Shown: positions 1-12,788, counted from the first letter of the stretch. The stretch: DNA of 64,000 nt from Mytilisepta virgata (GCA_028015205.1 CM051508.1:10124001-10188000), one strand, 5' to 3'. A program made the numbers and translations. The notes: generated by a model from the letters alone, not told the origin.

Positions 1-70
1 AGGATCGAACTCACGACCTTCAGATCGCTCTTTGTGATAGTGATTATGAGACCTACTGCGCTACCGAGGC
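1..70 (-). pseudogene. Defective tRNA-Met copy cut by the window start
   Basis: This is the 5' part (minus strand) of the first array copy; its 3' acceptor half lies outside the window. It has the same 11-nt D-arm/anticodon-stem deletion as the next eleven copies. Confidence 0.9.
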
Positions 71-539
71 CACACAACTTTGAATGCTAAATTAGATATT
101 TAAATTTCAGGTTTGGGTTTTACACTTGTAATTACATGTCAAGGTGATACTATAGGGCATTAAAAACATTGTTCATCAAAGGAAACAACACTGCTAACAA
201 GAAAGACATAATACATTGTATGTAACTTTCAAATCGGTTGTATTCTTTTTATATAGCTATTCTGTTTTTGATAATTTCCTTTGCAGAAATTGCATGCAGA
301 AAAAAGTGTGGAAAAAAAGTTTCCCATGTATATAGAAAAATGTTTTAAAATAAAAAAAATGTTTTCAATTCTAAAAGCGGCTGCTCTGCGTGAACGTAGC
401 ATAGCAGTGTTGTAGTTTCCGAAATTAGTAGCTACTATTTTCCGGGATTAAATTCAAAATTGAGGGTTAAAAAAGAGCTATCCAAGAGCTGAATAACATC
501 TCTGAACAATTCTTAAAGTAAAAATGAAGAAAAAATTCG

Positions 540-3500
540 TGCCCCGGGTGAGGATCGAACTCACGACCTTCAGATCGCTCTTTGTGATAGTGATTATGAG
601 ACCTACTGCGCTACCGAGGCCACACAACTTTGAATGCTAAATTAGATATTTAAATTTCAGGTTTGGGTTTTACACTTGTAATTACATGTCAAGGTGATAC
701 TATAGGGCATTAAAAACATTGTTCATCAAAGGAAACAACACTGCTAACAAGAAAGACATAATACATTGTATGTAACTTTCAAATCGGTTGTATTCTTTTT
801 ATATAGCTATTCTGTTTTTGATAATTTCCTTTGCAGAAATTGCATGCAGAAAAAAGTGTGGAAAAAAAGTTTCCCATGTATATAGAAAAATGTTTTAAAA
901 TAAAAAAAATGTTTTCAATTCTAAAAGCGGCTGCTCTGCGTGAACGTAGCATAGCAGTGTTGTAGTTTCCGAAATTAGTAGCTACTATTTTCCGGGATTA
1001 AATTCAAAATTGAGGGTTAAAAAAGAGCTATCCAAGAGCTGAATAACATCTCTGAACAATTCTTAAAGTAAAAATGAAGAAAAAATTCGTGCCCCGGGTG
1101 AGGATCGAACTCACGACCTTCAGATCGCTCTTTGTGATAGTGATTATGAGACCTACTGCGCTACCGAGGCCACACAACTTTGAATGCTAAATTAGATATT
1201 TAAATTTCAGGTTTGGGTTTTACACTTGTAATTACATGTCAAGGTGATACTATAGGGCATTAAAAACATTGTTCATCAAAGGAAACAACACTGCTAACAA
1301 GAAAGACATAATACATTGTATGTAACTTTCAAATCGGTTGTATTCTTTTTATATAGCTATTCTGTTTTTGATAATTTCCTTTGCAGAAATTGCATGCAGA
1401 AAAAAGTGTGGAAAAAAAGTTTCCCATGTATATAGAAAAATGTTTTAAAATAAAAAAAATGTTTTCAATTCTAAAAGCGGCTGCTCTGCGTGAACGTAGC
1501 ATAGCAGTGTTGTAGTTTCCGAAATTAGTAGCTACTATTTTCCGGGATTAAATTCAAAATTGAGGGTTAAAAAAGAGCTATCCAAGAGCTGAATAACATC
1601 TCTGAACAATTCTTAAAGTAAAAATGAAGAAAAAATTCGTGCCCCGGGTGAGGATCGAACTCACGACCTTCAGATCGCTCTTTGTGATAGTGATTATGAG
1701 ACCTACTGCGCTACCGAGGCCACACAACTTTGAATGCTAAATTAGATATTTAAATTTCAGGTTTGGGTTTTACACTTGTAATTACATGTCAAGGTGATAC
1801 TATAGGGCATTAAAAACATTGTTCATCAAAGGAAACAACACTGCTAACAAGAAAGACATAATACATTGTATGTAACTTTCAAATCGGTTGTATTCTTTTT
1901 ATATAGCTATTCTGTTTTTGATAATTTCCTTTGCAGAAATTGCATGCAGAAAAAAGTGTGGAAAAAAAGTTTCCCATGTATATAGAAAAATGTTTTAAAA
2001 TAAAAAAAATGTTTTCAATTCTAAAAGCGGCTGCTCTGCGTGAACGTAGCATAGCAGTGTTGTAGTTTCCGAAATTAGTAGCTACTATTTTCCGGGATTA
2101 AATTCAAAATTGAGGGTTAAAAAAGAGCTATCCAAGAGCTGAATAACATCTCTGAACAATTCTTAAAGTAAAAATGAAGAAAAAATTCGTGCCCCGGGTG
2201 AGGATCGAACTCACGACCTTCAGATCGCTCTTTGTGATAGTGATTATGAGACCTACTGCGCTACCGAGGCCACACAACTTTGAATGCTAAATTAGATATT
2301 TAAATTTCAGGTTTGGGTTTTACACTTGTAATTACATGTCAAGGTGATACTATAGGGCATTAAAAACATTGTTCATCAAAGGAAACAACACTGCTAACAA
2401 GAAAGACATAATACATTGTATGTAACTTTCAAATCGGTTGTATTCTTTTTATATAGCTATTCTGTTTTTGATAATTTCCTTTGCAGAAATTGCATGCAGA
2501 AAAAAGTGTGGAAAAAAAGTTTCCCATGTATATAGAAAAATGTTTTAAAATAAAAAAAATGTTTTCAATTCTAAAAGCGGCTGCTCTGCGTGAACGTAGC
2601 ATAGCAGTGTTGTAGTTTCCGAAATTAGTAGCTACTATTTTCCGGGATTAAATTCAAAATTGAGGGTTAAAAAAGAGCTATCCAAGAGCTGAATAACATC
2701 TCTGAACAATTCTTAAAGTAAAAATGAAGAAAAAATTCGTGCCCCGGGTGAGGATCGAACTCACGACCTTCAGATCGCTCTTTGTGATAGTGATTATGAG
2801 ACCTACTGCGCTACCGAGGCCACACAACTTTGAATGCTAAATTAGATATTTAAATTTCAGGTTTGGGTTTTACACTTGTAATTACATGTCAAGGTGATAC
2901 TATAGGGCATTAAAAACATTGTTCATCAAAGGAAACAACACTGCTAACAAGAAAGACATAATACATTGTATGTAACTTTCAAATCGGTTGTATTCTTTTT
3001 ATATAGCTATTCTGTTTTTGATAATTTCCTTTGCAGAAATTGCATGCAGAAAAAAGTGTGGAAAAAAAGTTTCCCATGTATATAGAAAAATGTTTTAAAA
3101 TAAAAAAAATGTTTTCAATTCTAAAAGCGGCTGCTCTGCGTGAACGTAGCATAGCAGTGTTGTAGTTTCCGAAATTAGTAGCTACTATTTTCCGGGATTA
3201 AATTCAAAATTGAGGGTTAAAAAAGAGCTATCCAAGAGCTGAATAACATCTCTGAACAATTCTTAAAGTAAAAATGAAGAAAAAATTCGTGCCCCGGGTG
3301 AGGATCGAACTCACGACCTTCAGATCGCTCTTTGTGATAGTGATTATGAGACCTACTGCGCTACCGAGGCCACACAACTTTGAATGCTAAATTAGATATT
3401 TAAATTTCAGGTTTGGGTTTTACACTTGTAATTACATGTCAAGGTGATACTATAGGGCATTAAAAACATTGTTCATCAAAGGAAACAACACTGCTAACAA

Positions 3501-6120
3501 GAAAGACATAATACATTGTATGTAACTTTCAAATCGGTTGTATTCTTTTTATATAGCTATTCTGTTTTTGATAATTTCCTTTGCAGAAATTGCATGCAGA
3601 AAAAAGTGTGGAAAAAAAGTTTCCCATGTATATAGAAAAATGTTTTAAAATAAAAAAAATGTTTTCAATTCTAAAAGCGGCTGCTCTGCGTGAACGTAGC
3701 ATAGCAGTGTTGTAGTTTCCGAAATTAGTAGCTACTATTTTCCGGGATTAAATTCAAAATTGAGGGTTAAAAAAGAGCTATCCAAGAGCTGAATAACATC
3801 TCTGAACAATTCTTAAAGTAAAAATGAAGAAAAAATTCGTGCCCCGGGTGAGGATCGAACTCACGACCTTCAGATCGCTCTTTGTGATAGTGATTATGAG
3901 ACCTACTGCGCTACCGAGGCCACACAACTTTGAATGCTAAATTAGATATTTAAATTTCAGGTTTGGGTTTTACACTTGTAATTACATGTCAAGGTGATAC
4001 TATAGGGCATTAAAAACATTGTTCATCAAAGGAAACAACACTGCTAACAAGAAAGACATAATACATTGTATGTAACTTTCAAATCGGTTGTATTCTTTTT
4101 ATATAGCTATTCTGTTTTTGATAATTTCCTTTGCAGAAATTGCATGCAGAAAAAAGTGTGGAAAAAAAGTTTCCCATGTATATAGAAAAATGTTTTAAAA
4201 TAAAAAAAATGTTTTCAATTCTAAAAGCGGCTGCTCTGCGTGAACGTAGCATAGCAGTGTTGTAGTTTCCGAAATTAGTAGCTACTATTTTCCGGGATTA
4301 AATTCAAAATTGAGGGTTAAAAAAGAGCTATCCAAGAGCTGAATAACATCTCTGAACAATTCTTAAAGTAAAAATGAAGAAAAAATTCGTGCCCCGGGTG
4401 AGGATCGAACTCACGACCTTCAGATCGCTCTTTGTGATAGTGATTATGAGACCTACTGCGCTACCGAGGCCACACAACTTTGAATGCTAAATTAGATATT
4501 TAAATTTCAGGTTTGGGTTTTACACTTGTAATTACATGTCAAGGTGATACTATAGGGCATTAAAAACATTGTTCATCAAAGGAAACAACACTGCTAACAA
4601 GAAAGACATAATACATTGTATGTAACTTTCAAATCGGTTGTATTCTTTTTATATAGCTATTCTGTTTTTGATAATTTCCTTTGCAGAAATTGCATGCAGA
4701 AAAAAGTGTGGAAAAAAAGTTTCCCATGTATATAGAAAAATGTTTTAAAATAAAAAAAATGTTTTCAATTCTAAAAGCGGCTGCTCTGCGTGAACGTAGC
4801 ATAGCAGTGTTGTAGTTTCCGAAATTAGTAGCTACTATTTTCCGGGATTAAATTCAAAATTGAGGGTTAAAAAAGAGCTATCCAAGAGCTGAATAACATC
4901 TCTGAACAATTCTTAAAGTAAAAATGAAGAAAAAATTCGTGCCCCGGGTGAGGATCGAACTCACGACCTTCAGATCGCTCTTTGTGATAGTGATTATGAG
5001 ACCTACTGCGCTACCGAGGCCACACAACTTTGAATGCTAAATTAGATATTTAAATTTCAGGTTTGGGTTTTACACTTGTAATTACATGTCAAGGTGATAC
5101 TATAGGGCATTAAAAACATTGTTCATCAAAGGAAACAACACTGCTAACAAGAAAGACATAATACATTGTATGTAACTTTCAAATCGGTTGTATTCTTTTT
5201 ATATAGCTATTCTGTTTTTGATAATTTCCTTTGCAGAAATTGCATGCAGAAAAAAGTGTGGAAAAAAAGTTTCCCATGTATATAGAAAAATGTTTTAAAA
5301 TAAAAAAAATGTTTTCAATTCTAAAAGCGGCTGCTCTGCGTGAACGTAGCATAGCAGTGTTGTAGTTTCCGAAATTAGTAGCTACTATTTTCCGGGATTA
5401 AATTCAAAATTGAGGGTTAAAAAAGAGCTATCCAAGAGCTGAATAACATCTCTGAACAATTCTTAAAGTAAAAATGAAGAAAAAATTCGTGCCCCGGGTG
5501 AGGATCGAACTCACGACCTTCAGATCGCTCTTTGTGATAGTGATTATGAGACCTACTGCGCTACCGAGGCCACACAACTTTGAATGCTAAATTAGATATT
5601 TAAATTTCAGGTTTGGGTTTTACACTTGTAATTACATGTCAAGGTGATACTATAGGGCATTAAAAACATTGTTCATCAAAGGAAACAACACTGCTAACAA
5701 GAAAGACATAATACATTGTATGTAACTTTCAAATCGGTTGTATTCTTTTTATATAGCTATTCTGTTTTTGATAATTTCCTTTGCAGAAATTGCATGCAGA
5801 AAAAAGTGTGGAAAAAAAGTTTCCCATGTATATAGAAAAATGTTTTAAAATAAAAAAAATGTTTTCAATTCTAAAAGCGGCTGCTCTGCGTGAACGTAGC
5901 ATAGCAGTGTTGTAGTTTCCGAAATTAGTAGCTACTATTTTCCGGGATTAAATTCAAAATTGAGGGTTAAAAAAGAGCTATCCAAGAGCTGAATAACATC
6001 TCTGAACAATTCTTAAAGTAAAAATGAAGAAAAAATTCGTGCCCCGGGTGAGGATCGAACTCACGACCTTCAGATCGCTCTTTGTGATAGTGATTATGAG
6101 ACCTACTGCGCTACCGAGGC
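540..6120 (-). pseudogene. Eleven defective tRNA-Met(CAT) copies with an 11-nt deletion
   Basis: Copies lie at 540-620, 1090-1170, 1640-1720, 2190-2270, 2740-2820, 3290-3370, 3840-3920, 4390-4470, 4940-5020, 5490-5570 and 6040-6120. Each keeps a paired acceptor stem (GCCTCGG/CCGGGGC), the A-box region TAGCGCAGTAGG, the anticodon-loop CTCATA, the 19-nt intron, the T arm with B box (GTTCGATCC) and a T6 terminator. Each lacks AGCGCGTCAGT, which removes the 3' D-stem strand and the 5' anticodon-stem strand. They could still recruit Pol III but should not fold or splice as a tRNA. Confidence 0.9.
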
Positions 6121-6579
6121 CACACAACTTTGAATGCTAAATTAGATATTTAAATTTCAGGTTTGGGTTTTACACTTGTAATTACATGTCAAGGTGATAC
6201 TATAGGGCATTAAAAACATTGTTCATCAAAGGAAACAACACTGCTAACAAGAAAGACATAATACATTGTATGTAACTTTCAAATCGGTTGTATTCTTTTT
6301 ATATAGCTATTCTGTTTTTGATAATTTCCTTTGCAGAAATTGCATGCAGAAAAAAGTGTGGAAAAAAAGTTTCCCATGTATATAGAAAAATGTTTTAAAA
6401 TAAAAAAAATGTTTTCAATTCTAAAAGCGGCTGCTCTGCGTGAACGTAGCATAGCAGTGTTGTAGTTTCCGAAATTAGTAGCTACTATTTTCCGGGATTA
6501 AATTCAAAATTGAGGGTTAAAAAAGAGCTATCCAAGAGCTGAATAACATCTCTGAACAATTCTTAAAGTAAAAATGAAG

Positions 6580-6585
6580 AAAAAA
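6580..6585 (-). terminator. Pol III T6 terminator of the intact tRNA-Met
   Basis: A run of six T on the minus strand begins five nucleotides past the discriminator base, the usual Pol III stop. The same run follows every defective copy. Confidence 0.8.
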
Positions 6586-6589
6586 TTCG

Positions 6590-6681
6590 TGCCCCGGGTG
6601 AGGATCGAACTCACGACCTTCAGATCGCTCTTTGTGATAGTGATTATGAGACTGACGCGCTACCTACTGCGCTACCGAGGC
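6590..6681 (-). tRNA. Elongator tRNA-Met(CAT) with a 19-nt intron
   Basis: Read on the minus strand, the 7-bp acceptor stem pairs (one G-T), then follow TA, D arm GCGC-AGTAGGTA-GCGC, anticodon stem TCAGT/TCTGA, loop CTCATAA with anticodon CAT (6646-6648), variable region and a T arm GTGAG-TTCGATC-CTCAC. Discriminator is A at 6590. Removing 6626-6644 (ATCACTATCACAAAGAGCG), which sits after position 37 as canonical tRNA introns do, leaves a 73-nt cloverleaf nearly identical to animal elongator tRNA-Met. It is the only copy in the window with a full D arm. An intron in metazoan tRNA-Met is unusual to my knowledge. Confidence 0.9.
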
Positions 6682-7192
6682 CACACAATTTTAACTGCTG
6701 TGTTAGGTATTTTACTTTTTATTTTGCCATTCACCTGAGAAGGACTCTCGTGAATACCACAAAGAAATATGTATCGATGGAATTTAAAATGTAGTGATAA
6801 ATTTTCTACATTGTTTGAAATTAAAATAGATGATTTTATTTTAAGATGGATAGAAAACATTACATGTTTCTGTAATATGTTTAAATATAAAGTTCTGTGA
6901 AAGGCCGTTAGCCAATCGCATTTGCAGGTACCATTTTATTCTGAATTTTATCTCCCCTTCATAAAACTATCCTAGACCACACTCAATTTGATTCCATTTA
7001 ATTTTGAAAGACGTTTTTAACTTATCTGGTATTGATCTTTCCGTATAAATAAAAGTGCGTGTAATGGATACTGGATGATGGTCGGAACTGTTTTTCCATT
7101 CAACACATTTAGTATTGTTTTTAATGAAAAGTATCTTTTGGTATCAGAAAATAATCTATTTCTCTACATTCTTGCCCTTGAGGATTGGTGTA

Positions 7193-7264
7193 CATCGTCC
7201 CAAGTCAGGGTTTTGTATCCACGTTCATTCCTACAAACGACTCAGAACCTGACGTGGGAGGATG
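7193..7264. mobile_element. Internally deleted MITE relic related to the 42537 element
   Basis: Left end catcgtcccaagtcaggg and the reverse complement of the right end, catcctcccacgtcaggt, form inverted termini. Left-end sequence continues as tttgtatccacgttc, matching the termini of the 258-bp element at 42537-42794. Only about 72 bp remain, so it is a short deletion derivative. Confidence 0.6.
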
Positions 7265-8087
7265 GTATATATAATGTTCTCGCATCACCAGAGGTTTTAT
7301 TAAGATCAATATGTAAATCACCTCGTCTTGCAATTTCATAAGTTGCAGTATATTTTTGATGTTTTTCAAATATTTTATGTTTGATCAATACATTCTTTAT
7401 ATTCATCAGTATCATGACAGCCATTTCTTGGTAAATATAGAGATAAAATTGATAGAGTTAGGCTTTCCATATGCATCTATAAATTCTATTCCTTGTATTC
7501 TTTATCCATCCTCTTTGATAGGTTTAATCAGACAATCTATTTCATTTTTCCAGAGTATGTCAAATGAGTTGGTTGAATATTATTATTGATATCACTAGCT
7601 TTAGCTAATACGCATCTGTTTTAGTCCAATTTCCCCAAATGTTCCCAATTAAAACTGGAATAACCATGCAATGTTCTTGCAATAAGATAATATTAAAATC
7701 TGATGTCTATTATTTTGATTGCATGTATTGTCCATATTTGGTACCATTTTGACGTTTTCTTGTCTTTTACTTTATGCTCATAGACATTCACTTTTCTGTA
7801 CTTATTTCTATTTCTGTATGGCATACGATTTATGTCATTTCTCATTGTTGTGTTCTTTGCATGGGTTTGATGTTTTCGGCTTCATAATGACGAGTTTTTA
7901 TATTAGAACAATCCGTTTTGTATCAAGATTGCTCATTGTTCATTTATTGGGACTGATAATATGATTTAGGTTTTGTCCTGCCAGGTGGTAAGGTATCTAC
8001 GAAAACATATAATAGATTTTGATTCTGCTTAATTTAAATTTGCTGTATATCATCAATATTTCTGTGTTCGATTATGACTATTTTCCA

Positions 8088-8385
8088 AATATTTCGATTT
8101 TTAGTTCTTTGGATTTCGCCGCTCCAATTTTTGGACTATGTAAATTTTAAGAAAAAAAATTTATGCAAAAATCCTAAAAATTCACCCAAATTCTATATTT
8201 TTCAAGAAAATAATAAAAAAATGTTCACCTGCTGCTATATTTTGTAAAAATTGAGATATTTTGCAATATTGTATTTTTAAAAAATTGTGCCACACGTAAA
8301 TTTGACCTTCGCCCGAAAAAAACAAGTTTTCAAGAAAAAAAACTTCGCTCGCTCGCACCTATTTTTTCTGTCAATTTCCTAATTT
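8088..8385 (+). repeat. Interspersed AT-rich repeat, copy 1 (truncated left end)
   Basis: Sequence from tttttagttctttgg through cttcgctcgctcgcacc matches copies at 62951-63314 (same strand) and 39562-39896 (opposite strand). The other two copies begin and end with short inverted termini (aggccacat / atgtggcc-like), consistent with a non-autonomous DNA transposon. This copy lacks the left terminus. Confidence 0.65.
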
Positions 8386-8540
8386 TTGATTTTTTCCGTT
8401 GATGATATTTCTCTTATTTTACGTTGGTTCTCAATGGAATGTAATTGGTTGGTTTACAGATTTTACTGCAATATAGATTGTCTGGGTATTCTTAATGTTA
8501 GAAATTTCCTTTGCATCTAATTTTTCACAGTTCGAATGTA

Positions 8541-8602
8541 TACAATGTTTACCTGTGTTAGAGTATAGTGATCTTGTTCTACATGAACGATATGTAACTA
8601 AC
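8541..8602 (+). repeat. Satellite monomer separated from the main array by a LINE
   Basis: One 56-bp monomer (tttacctgtgttagagtat, then gatcttgttctacatgaacg) lies left of the LINE fragment. The main array resumes at about 9365. Confidence 0.85.
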
Positions 8603-9364
8603 TAACTAATTTTATTCAGTCTAAAATCCATTACAGAGGATCATCACTGAAAAGGAAACAACATTCTACAATAGACAACATATCATACAATAACAAAAGA
8701 CACGGAACACATAACATTCATATATAATTATTATGACATAACCAATCCCTCTGACGAATTTCGAGTCTTCATACAATCTTCCAAGAATGAAAATAATCTG
8801 ATTAGAACATCAGTTTCAGACGCATTCATTAAATATTTGAATTTTTCAAGTATATTCAAGTTTCGGAATTCGAATACAATTTCAGATATATCTGCGAAAA
8901 ATAAGTGTCTTGAATTTTCGAACAAGTCGCACTCACAAATGAAATGGAATTCATCTTCTATTTTATTAGCATTACATGATTTACAGAGACGTTCATTTGG
9001 CGGAGTTTTTTTGTATCGCCCCCTTTCAATTTCAAGATTATCATTTGAAATTCGCAATTTAGATAAAAGTTTAATATGTTGCCTTGGTACATTCAGTTGT
9101 GTATAGGTTTCAGGTTTATATTCTTTTTTCAGTGTATTATACGTGCGGAGTTTGTTATGATCATCAGAAGAGAGGATGGAAAAGAAGTATTTGTTGTATC
9201 TTTCTTCAAGTTTCTTTCTTAACGCATATACGAGCTTGCCTTCAGACATACTACCCTTATTATTCCACACATGAATAAATCCCATTGTTTTGAGCAGTTC
9301 AAGAATATGTTTGTTAAATGAACTCGGGCAAGTTTCGTCAATGCATTCCGCTGTTCTAGATGCT
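8603..9364 (-). mobile_element. 5'-truncated non-LTR retrotransposon inserted in the satellite
   Basis: On the minus strand the insert ends with a TTAG-repeat tail (plus-strand taactaactaacta at 8595-8610) preceded by a LINE-like 3' end including AATAAAA. Upstream is the C-terminal reverse-transcriptase ORF. Satellite sequence abuts both ends, so this is an insertion into the array, truncated at its 5' side as LINEs usually are. Confidence 0.75.
8731..9363 (-). pseudogene. LINE ORF2 C-terminal fragment with zf-RVT-like CCHC motif
   Basis: The frame is open from the satellite junction at about 9363 to a stop at 8731, about 210 codons. It holds the conserved block KLRISNDNLEIERGRY followed by a zinc-knuckle-like motif (LCKSCNANKIEDEFHFICEC: two close Cys, then H-x4-C). 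This matches the C-terminal region after the reverse transcriptase in non-LTR elements common in bivalves. The RT and endonuclease domains are missing. The 184-codon part from the first ATG (9285) is intact, so the insertion is probably not old. Confidence 0.75.
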
Positions 9365-9829
9365 AGTTTACCTGTGTTACAGTATAGTGATCTTGTTCTA
9401 CATGAACGATATGTATCCGATGTTTACCTGTGTTACAGTATAGTGATCTTGTTCTACATGAACGATATGTATCAAATGTTTACCTGTGTTACAGTATAGT
9501 GATCTTGTTCTACATGAACGATATTTATCCGATGTTTTCCTGTGTTACAGTATAGTGATCTTGTTCTACATGAACGATATGTATCTAATGTTTACCTGTG
9601 TTACAGTATAGTGTTCTTGTTCTACATGAACGATATGTATCCAATGTTTACCTGTGTTACAGTATAGTGTTCTTGTTCTACATGAACGATATGTATCCAA
9701 TGTTTACCTGTGTTACAGTATAGTGTTCTTGTTCTACATGAACGATATTTATCCGATGTTTTCCTGAGTTACAGTATAGTGATATTGTTCTACATGAACG
9801 ATATGTATCCGATGTTTACCTGTGTTACA

Positions 9830-11100
9830 GTATAGTGTTCTTGTTCTACATGAACGATATGTATCCGATGTTTTCTTGAGTTACAGTATAGTGATCTTGT
9901 TCTACATGAACGATATTTATCCGATGTTTACCTGTGTTACAGTATAGTGATCTTGTTCTACATGAACGATATGTATTCAATGTTTAGCTGTGTTACAGTA
10001 TAGTGATCTTGTTCTACATGAACGATATGTATCCAATGTTTACCCGTGTTACAGTATAGTGATGTTGTTCTGCATGAGCGATATGTATCCAATGTTTACC
10101 TGTGTTACAGTATAGTGATCTTGTTCTACATGAACGATATATATCTGATGTTTACCCGTGTTACAGTATAGTGTTCTTGTTCTACATGAACGATATGTAT
10201 CCGATGTTTTCCTGTGTTACAGTATAGTGTTCTTGTTCTACATGAACGATATTTATCCGATGTTTTCCTGTGTTACAGTGTAGTGATCTTGTTCTACATG
10301 AACGATATATATCTGATGTTTACCCGTGTTACAGTATAGTGTTCTTGTTCTACATGAACGATATGTATCCGATGTTTTCCTGTGTTACAGTATAGTGTTC
10401 TTGTTCTACATGAACGATATTTATCCGATGTTTTCCTGAGTTACAGTATAGTGATCTTGTTCTACATGAACGATATGTATCCGATGTTTTCTTGAGTTAC
10501 AGTATAGTGATCTTGTTTTACATGAACGATATTTATCCGATGTTTACCTGTGTTACAGTATAGTGATCTTGTTCTACATGAACGATATGTATTCAATGTT
10601 TAGCTGTGTTACAGTATAGTGATCTTGTTCTACATGAACGATATGTATCCAATGTTTACCCGTGTTACAGTATAGTGATGTTGTTCTGCATGAGCGATAT
10701 GTATCCAATGTTTACCTGTGTTACAGTATAGTGATCTTGTTCTACATGAACGATATATATCTGATGTTTACCCGTGTTACAGTATAGTGTTCTTGTTCTA
10801 CATGAACGATATGTATCCGATGTTTTCCTGTGTTACAGTATAGTGTTCTTGTTCTACATGAACGATATTTATCCGATGTTTTCCTGTGTTACAGTGTAGT
10901 GATCTTGTTCTACATGAACGATATATATCTGATGTTTACCCGTGTTACAGTATAGTGTTCTTGTTCTACATGAACGATATGTATCCGATGTTTTCCTGTG
11001 TTACAGTATAGTGTTCTTGTTCTACATGAACGATATTTATCCGATGTTTTCCTGAGTTACAGTATAGTGATCTTGTTCTACATGAACGATATGTATCCGA
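9830..11100. repeat. 11-monomer (616-bp) satellite duplication, pair 1
   Basis: About 9830-10485 repeats as about 10446-11100 with a 616-bp offset. Diagnostic variants tgcatgagcg (10071/10687) and attcaatgtttagctg recur. Confidence 0.75.
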
Positions 11101-12597
11101 TGTTTACCTGTGTTACAGTATAGTGTTCTTGTTCTACATGAACGATATGTATCCGATGTTTTCCTGTGTTACAGTATAGTGTTCTTGTTCTACATGAACG
11201 ATATTTATCCGATGTTTTCCTGAGTTACAGTATAGTGATCTTGTTCTACATGAACGATATGTATCCGATGTTTACCTGTGTTACAGTATAGTGTTCTTGT
11301 TCTACATGAACGATATGTATCCGATGTTTTCCTGTGTTAAAGTATAGTGATCTTGATCTACATGAACGATATGTATCAAATGTTTACCTGTGTTACAGTA
11401 TAGTGTTCTTGTTCTACATGAACGATACGTATTTAATGTTTACCTGTGTTACAGTATAATGATCTTGTTCTACATGATGGATATGTATCCGATGTTTACC
11501 TGTGTTACAGTATAGTGTTCTTGTTCTACATGAACGATATGTATCTGATGTTTACCTGTGTTACAGTATAGTGTTCTTGTTCTACATGAACGATATGTAT
11601 CCGATGTTTTCCTGTGTTACAGTATAGTGTTCTTGTTCCACATGAACGATATGTATCCGATGTTTTCCTGTGTTACAGTATAGTGATCTTGTTCTACATG
11701 AACGATATGTATCCGATGTTTTCCTGTGTTACAGTATAGTGATCTTGATCTACATGAACGATATGTATCCAATGTTTACCTGTGTTACAGTATAGTGATC
11801 TTGTCCTACATGAACGATATGTATCCAATGTTTACCTGTGTTACAGTATAGTGATCTTGTTCTACATGAACGATATGTATCAAATGTTTACCTGTGTTAC
11901 AGTATAGTGATCTTGTTCTACATGAACGATATGTATCCGATGTTTACCTGTGTTACAGTATAGTGATCTTGTTCTACATGAACGATATGTATTCAATGTT
12001 TACCTGTGTTACAGTATAGTGTTCTTGTTCTACATGAACGATATGTATCCGATGTTTTCCTGTGTTACAGTATAGTATTCTTGTTCTACATGAACGATAT
12101 TTATCCGATGTTTTCTTGAGTTACAGTATAGTGATCTTGTTCTACATGAACGATATTTATCCGATGTTTACCTGTGTTACATGTTCTACATGAACGATAT
12201 GTATTCAATGTTTAGCTGTGTTACAGTATAGTGATCTTGTTCTACATGAACGATATGTATCCAATGTTTACCCGTGTTACAGTATAGTGATGTTGTTCTG
12301 CATGAGCGATATGTATCCAATGTTTACCTGTGTTACAGTATAGTGATCTTGTTCTACATGAACGATATATATCTGATGTTTACCCGTGTTACAGTATAGT
12401 GTTCTTGTTCTACCTGAACGATATGTATCCGATGTTTTCCTGTGTTACAGTATAGTGTTCTTGTTCTACATGAACGATATTTATCCGATGTTTTCCTGTG
12501 TTACAGTGTAGTGATCTTGTTCTACATGAACGATATATATCTGATGTTTACCTGTGTTACAGTATAGTGTTCTTGTTCTACATGAACGATATGTATC
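10281..12597. repeat. Higher-order satellite duplication, copy A (2508-bp offset)
   Basis: This block repeats at 12789-15105 with an offset of exactly 2508 bp, which is 45 monomers minus the 12-nt deletion. Shared rare variants are tgcatgagcg (10687/13195 and 12299/14807), tacatgatgg (11471/13979) and the 44-bp monomer. Confidence 0.85.
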
Positions 12598-12788
12598 TGA
12601 TGTTTACCTGTGTTACAGTATAGTGTTCTTGTTCTACATGAACGATATGTATCCGATGTTTTCCTGTGTTACAGTATAGTGTTCTTGTTCTACATGAACG
12701 ATATTTATCCGATGTTTTCCTGAGTTACAGTATAGTGATCTTGTTCTACATGAACGATATGTATCCGATGTTTACCTGTGTTACAGTA

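Larger units (their letters stand above)
1..6600. repeat. Tandem array of twelve 550-bp units, each with a tRNA-Met-like gene
   Basis: The same 550-bp unit starts at 1, 551, 1101, 1651 and so on to 6601. I saw no differences between units by eye. Each unit has a tRNA-Met-like sequence on the minus strand followed by an AT-rich spacer of about 470 bp. The array runs off the left edge of the window, so its full size is unknown. The right edge falls just upstream of the last tRNA gene: sequence beyond the shared 'ccacacaa' at about 6687 is unrelated to the spacer. The identity implies recent amplification or homogenisation, or assembly expansion. The spacer contains no recognisable gene. Confidence 0.97.
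6687..8540. other. AT-rich intergenic stretch without a recognised gene
   Basis: Short open frames here (up to about 88 codons) show no domain, no codon bias and no splice context that I can support. It contains only the MITE relic at 7193-7264 and the repeat copy at 8088-8385. Confidence 0.6.

Noticed and set aside
7075..7964. Three plus-strand ORFs of 77-88 codons.
   Set aside because: Low-complexity, hydrophobic by AT-rich composition; one overlaps the MITE relic. No evidence of a gene.
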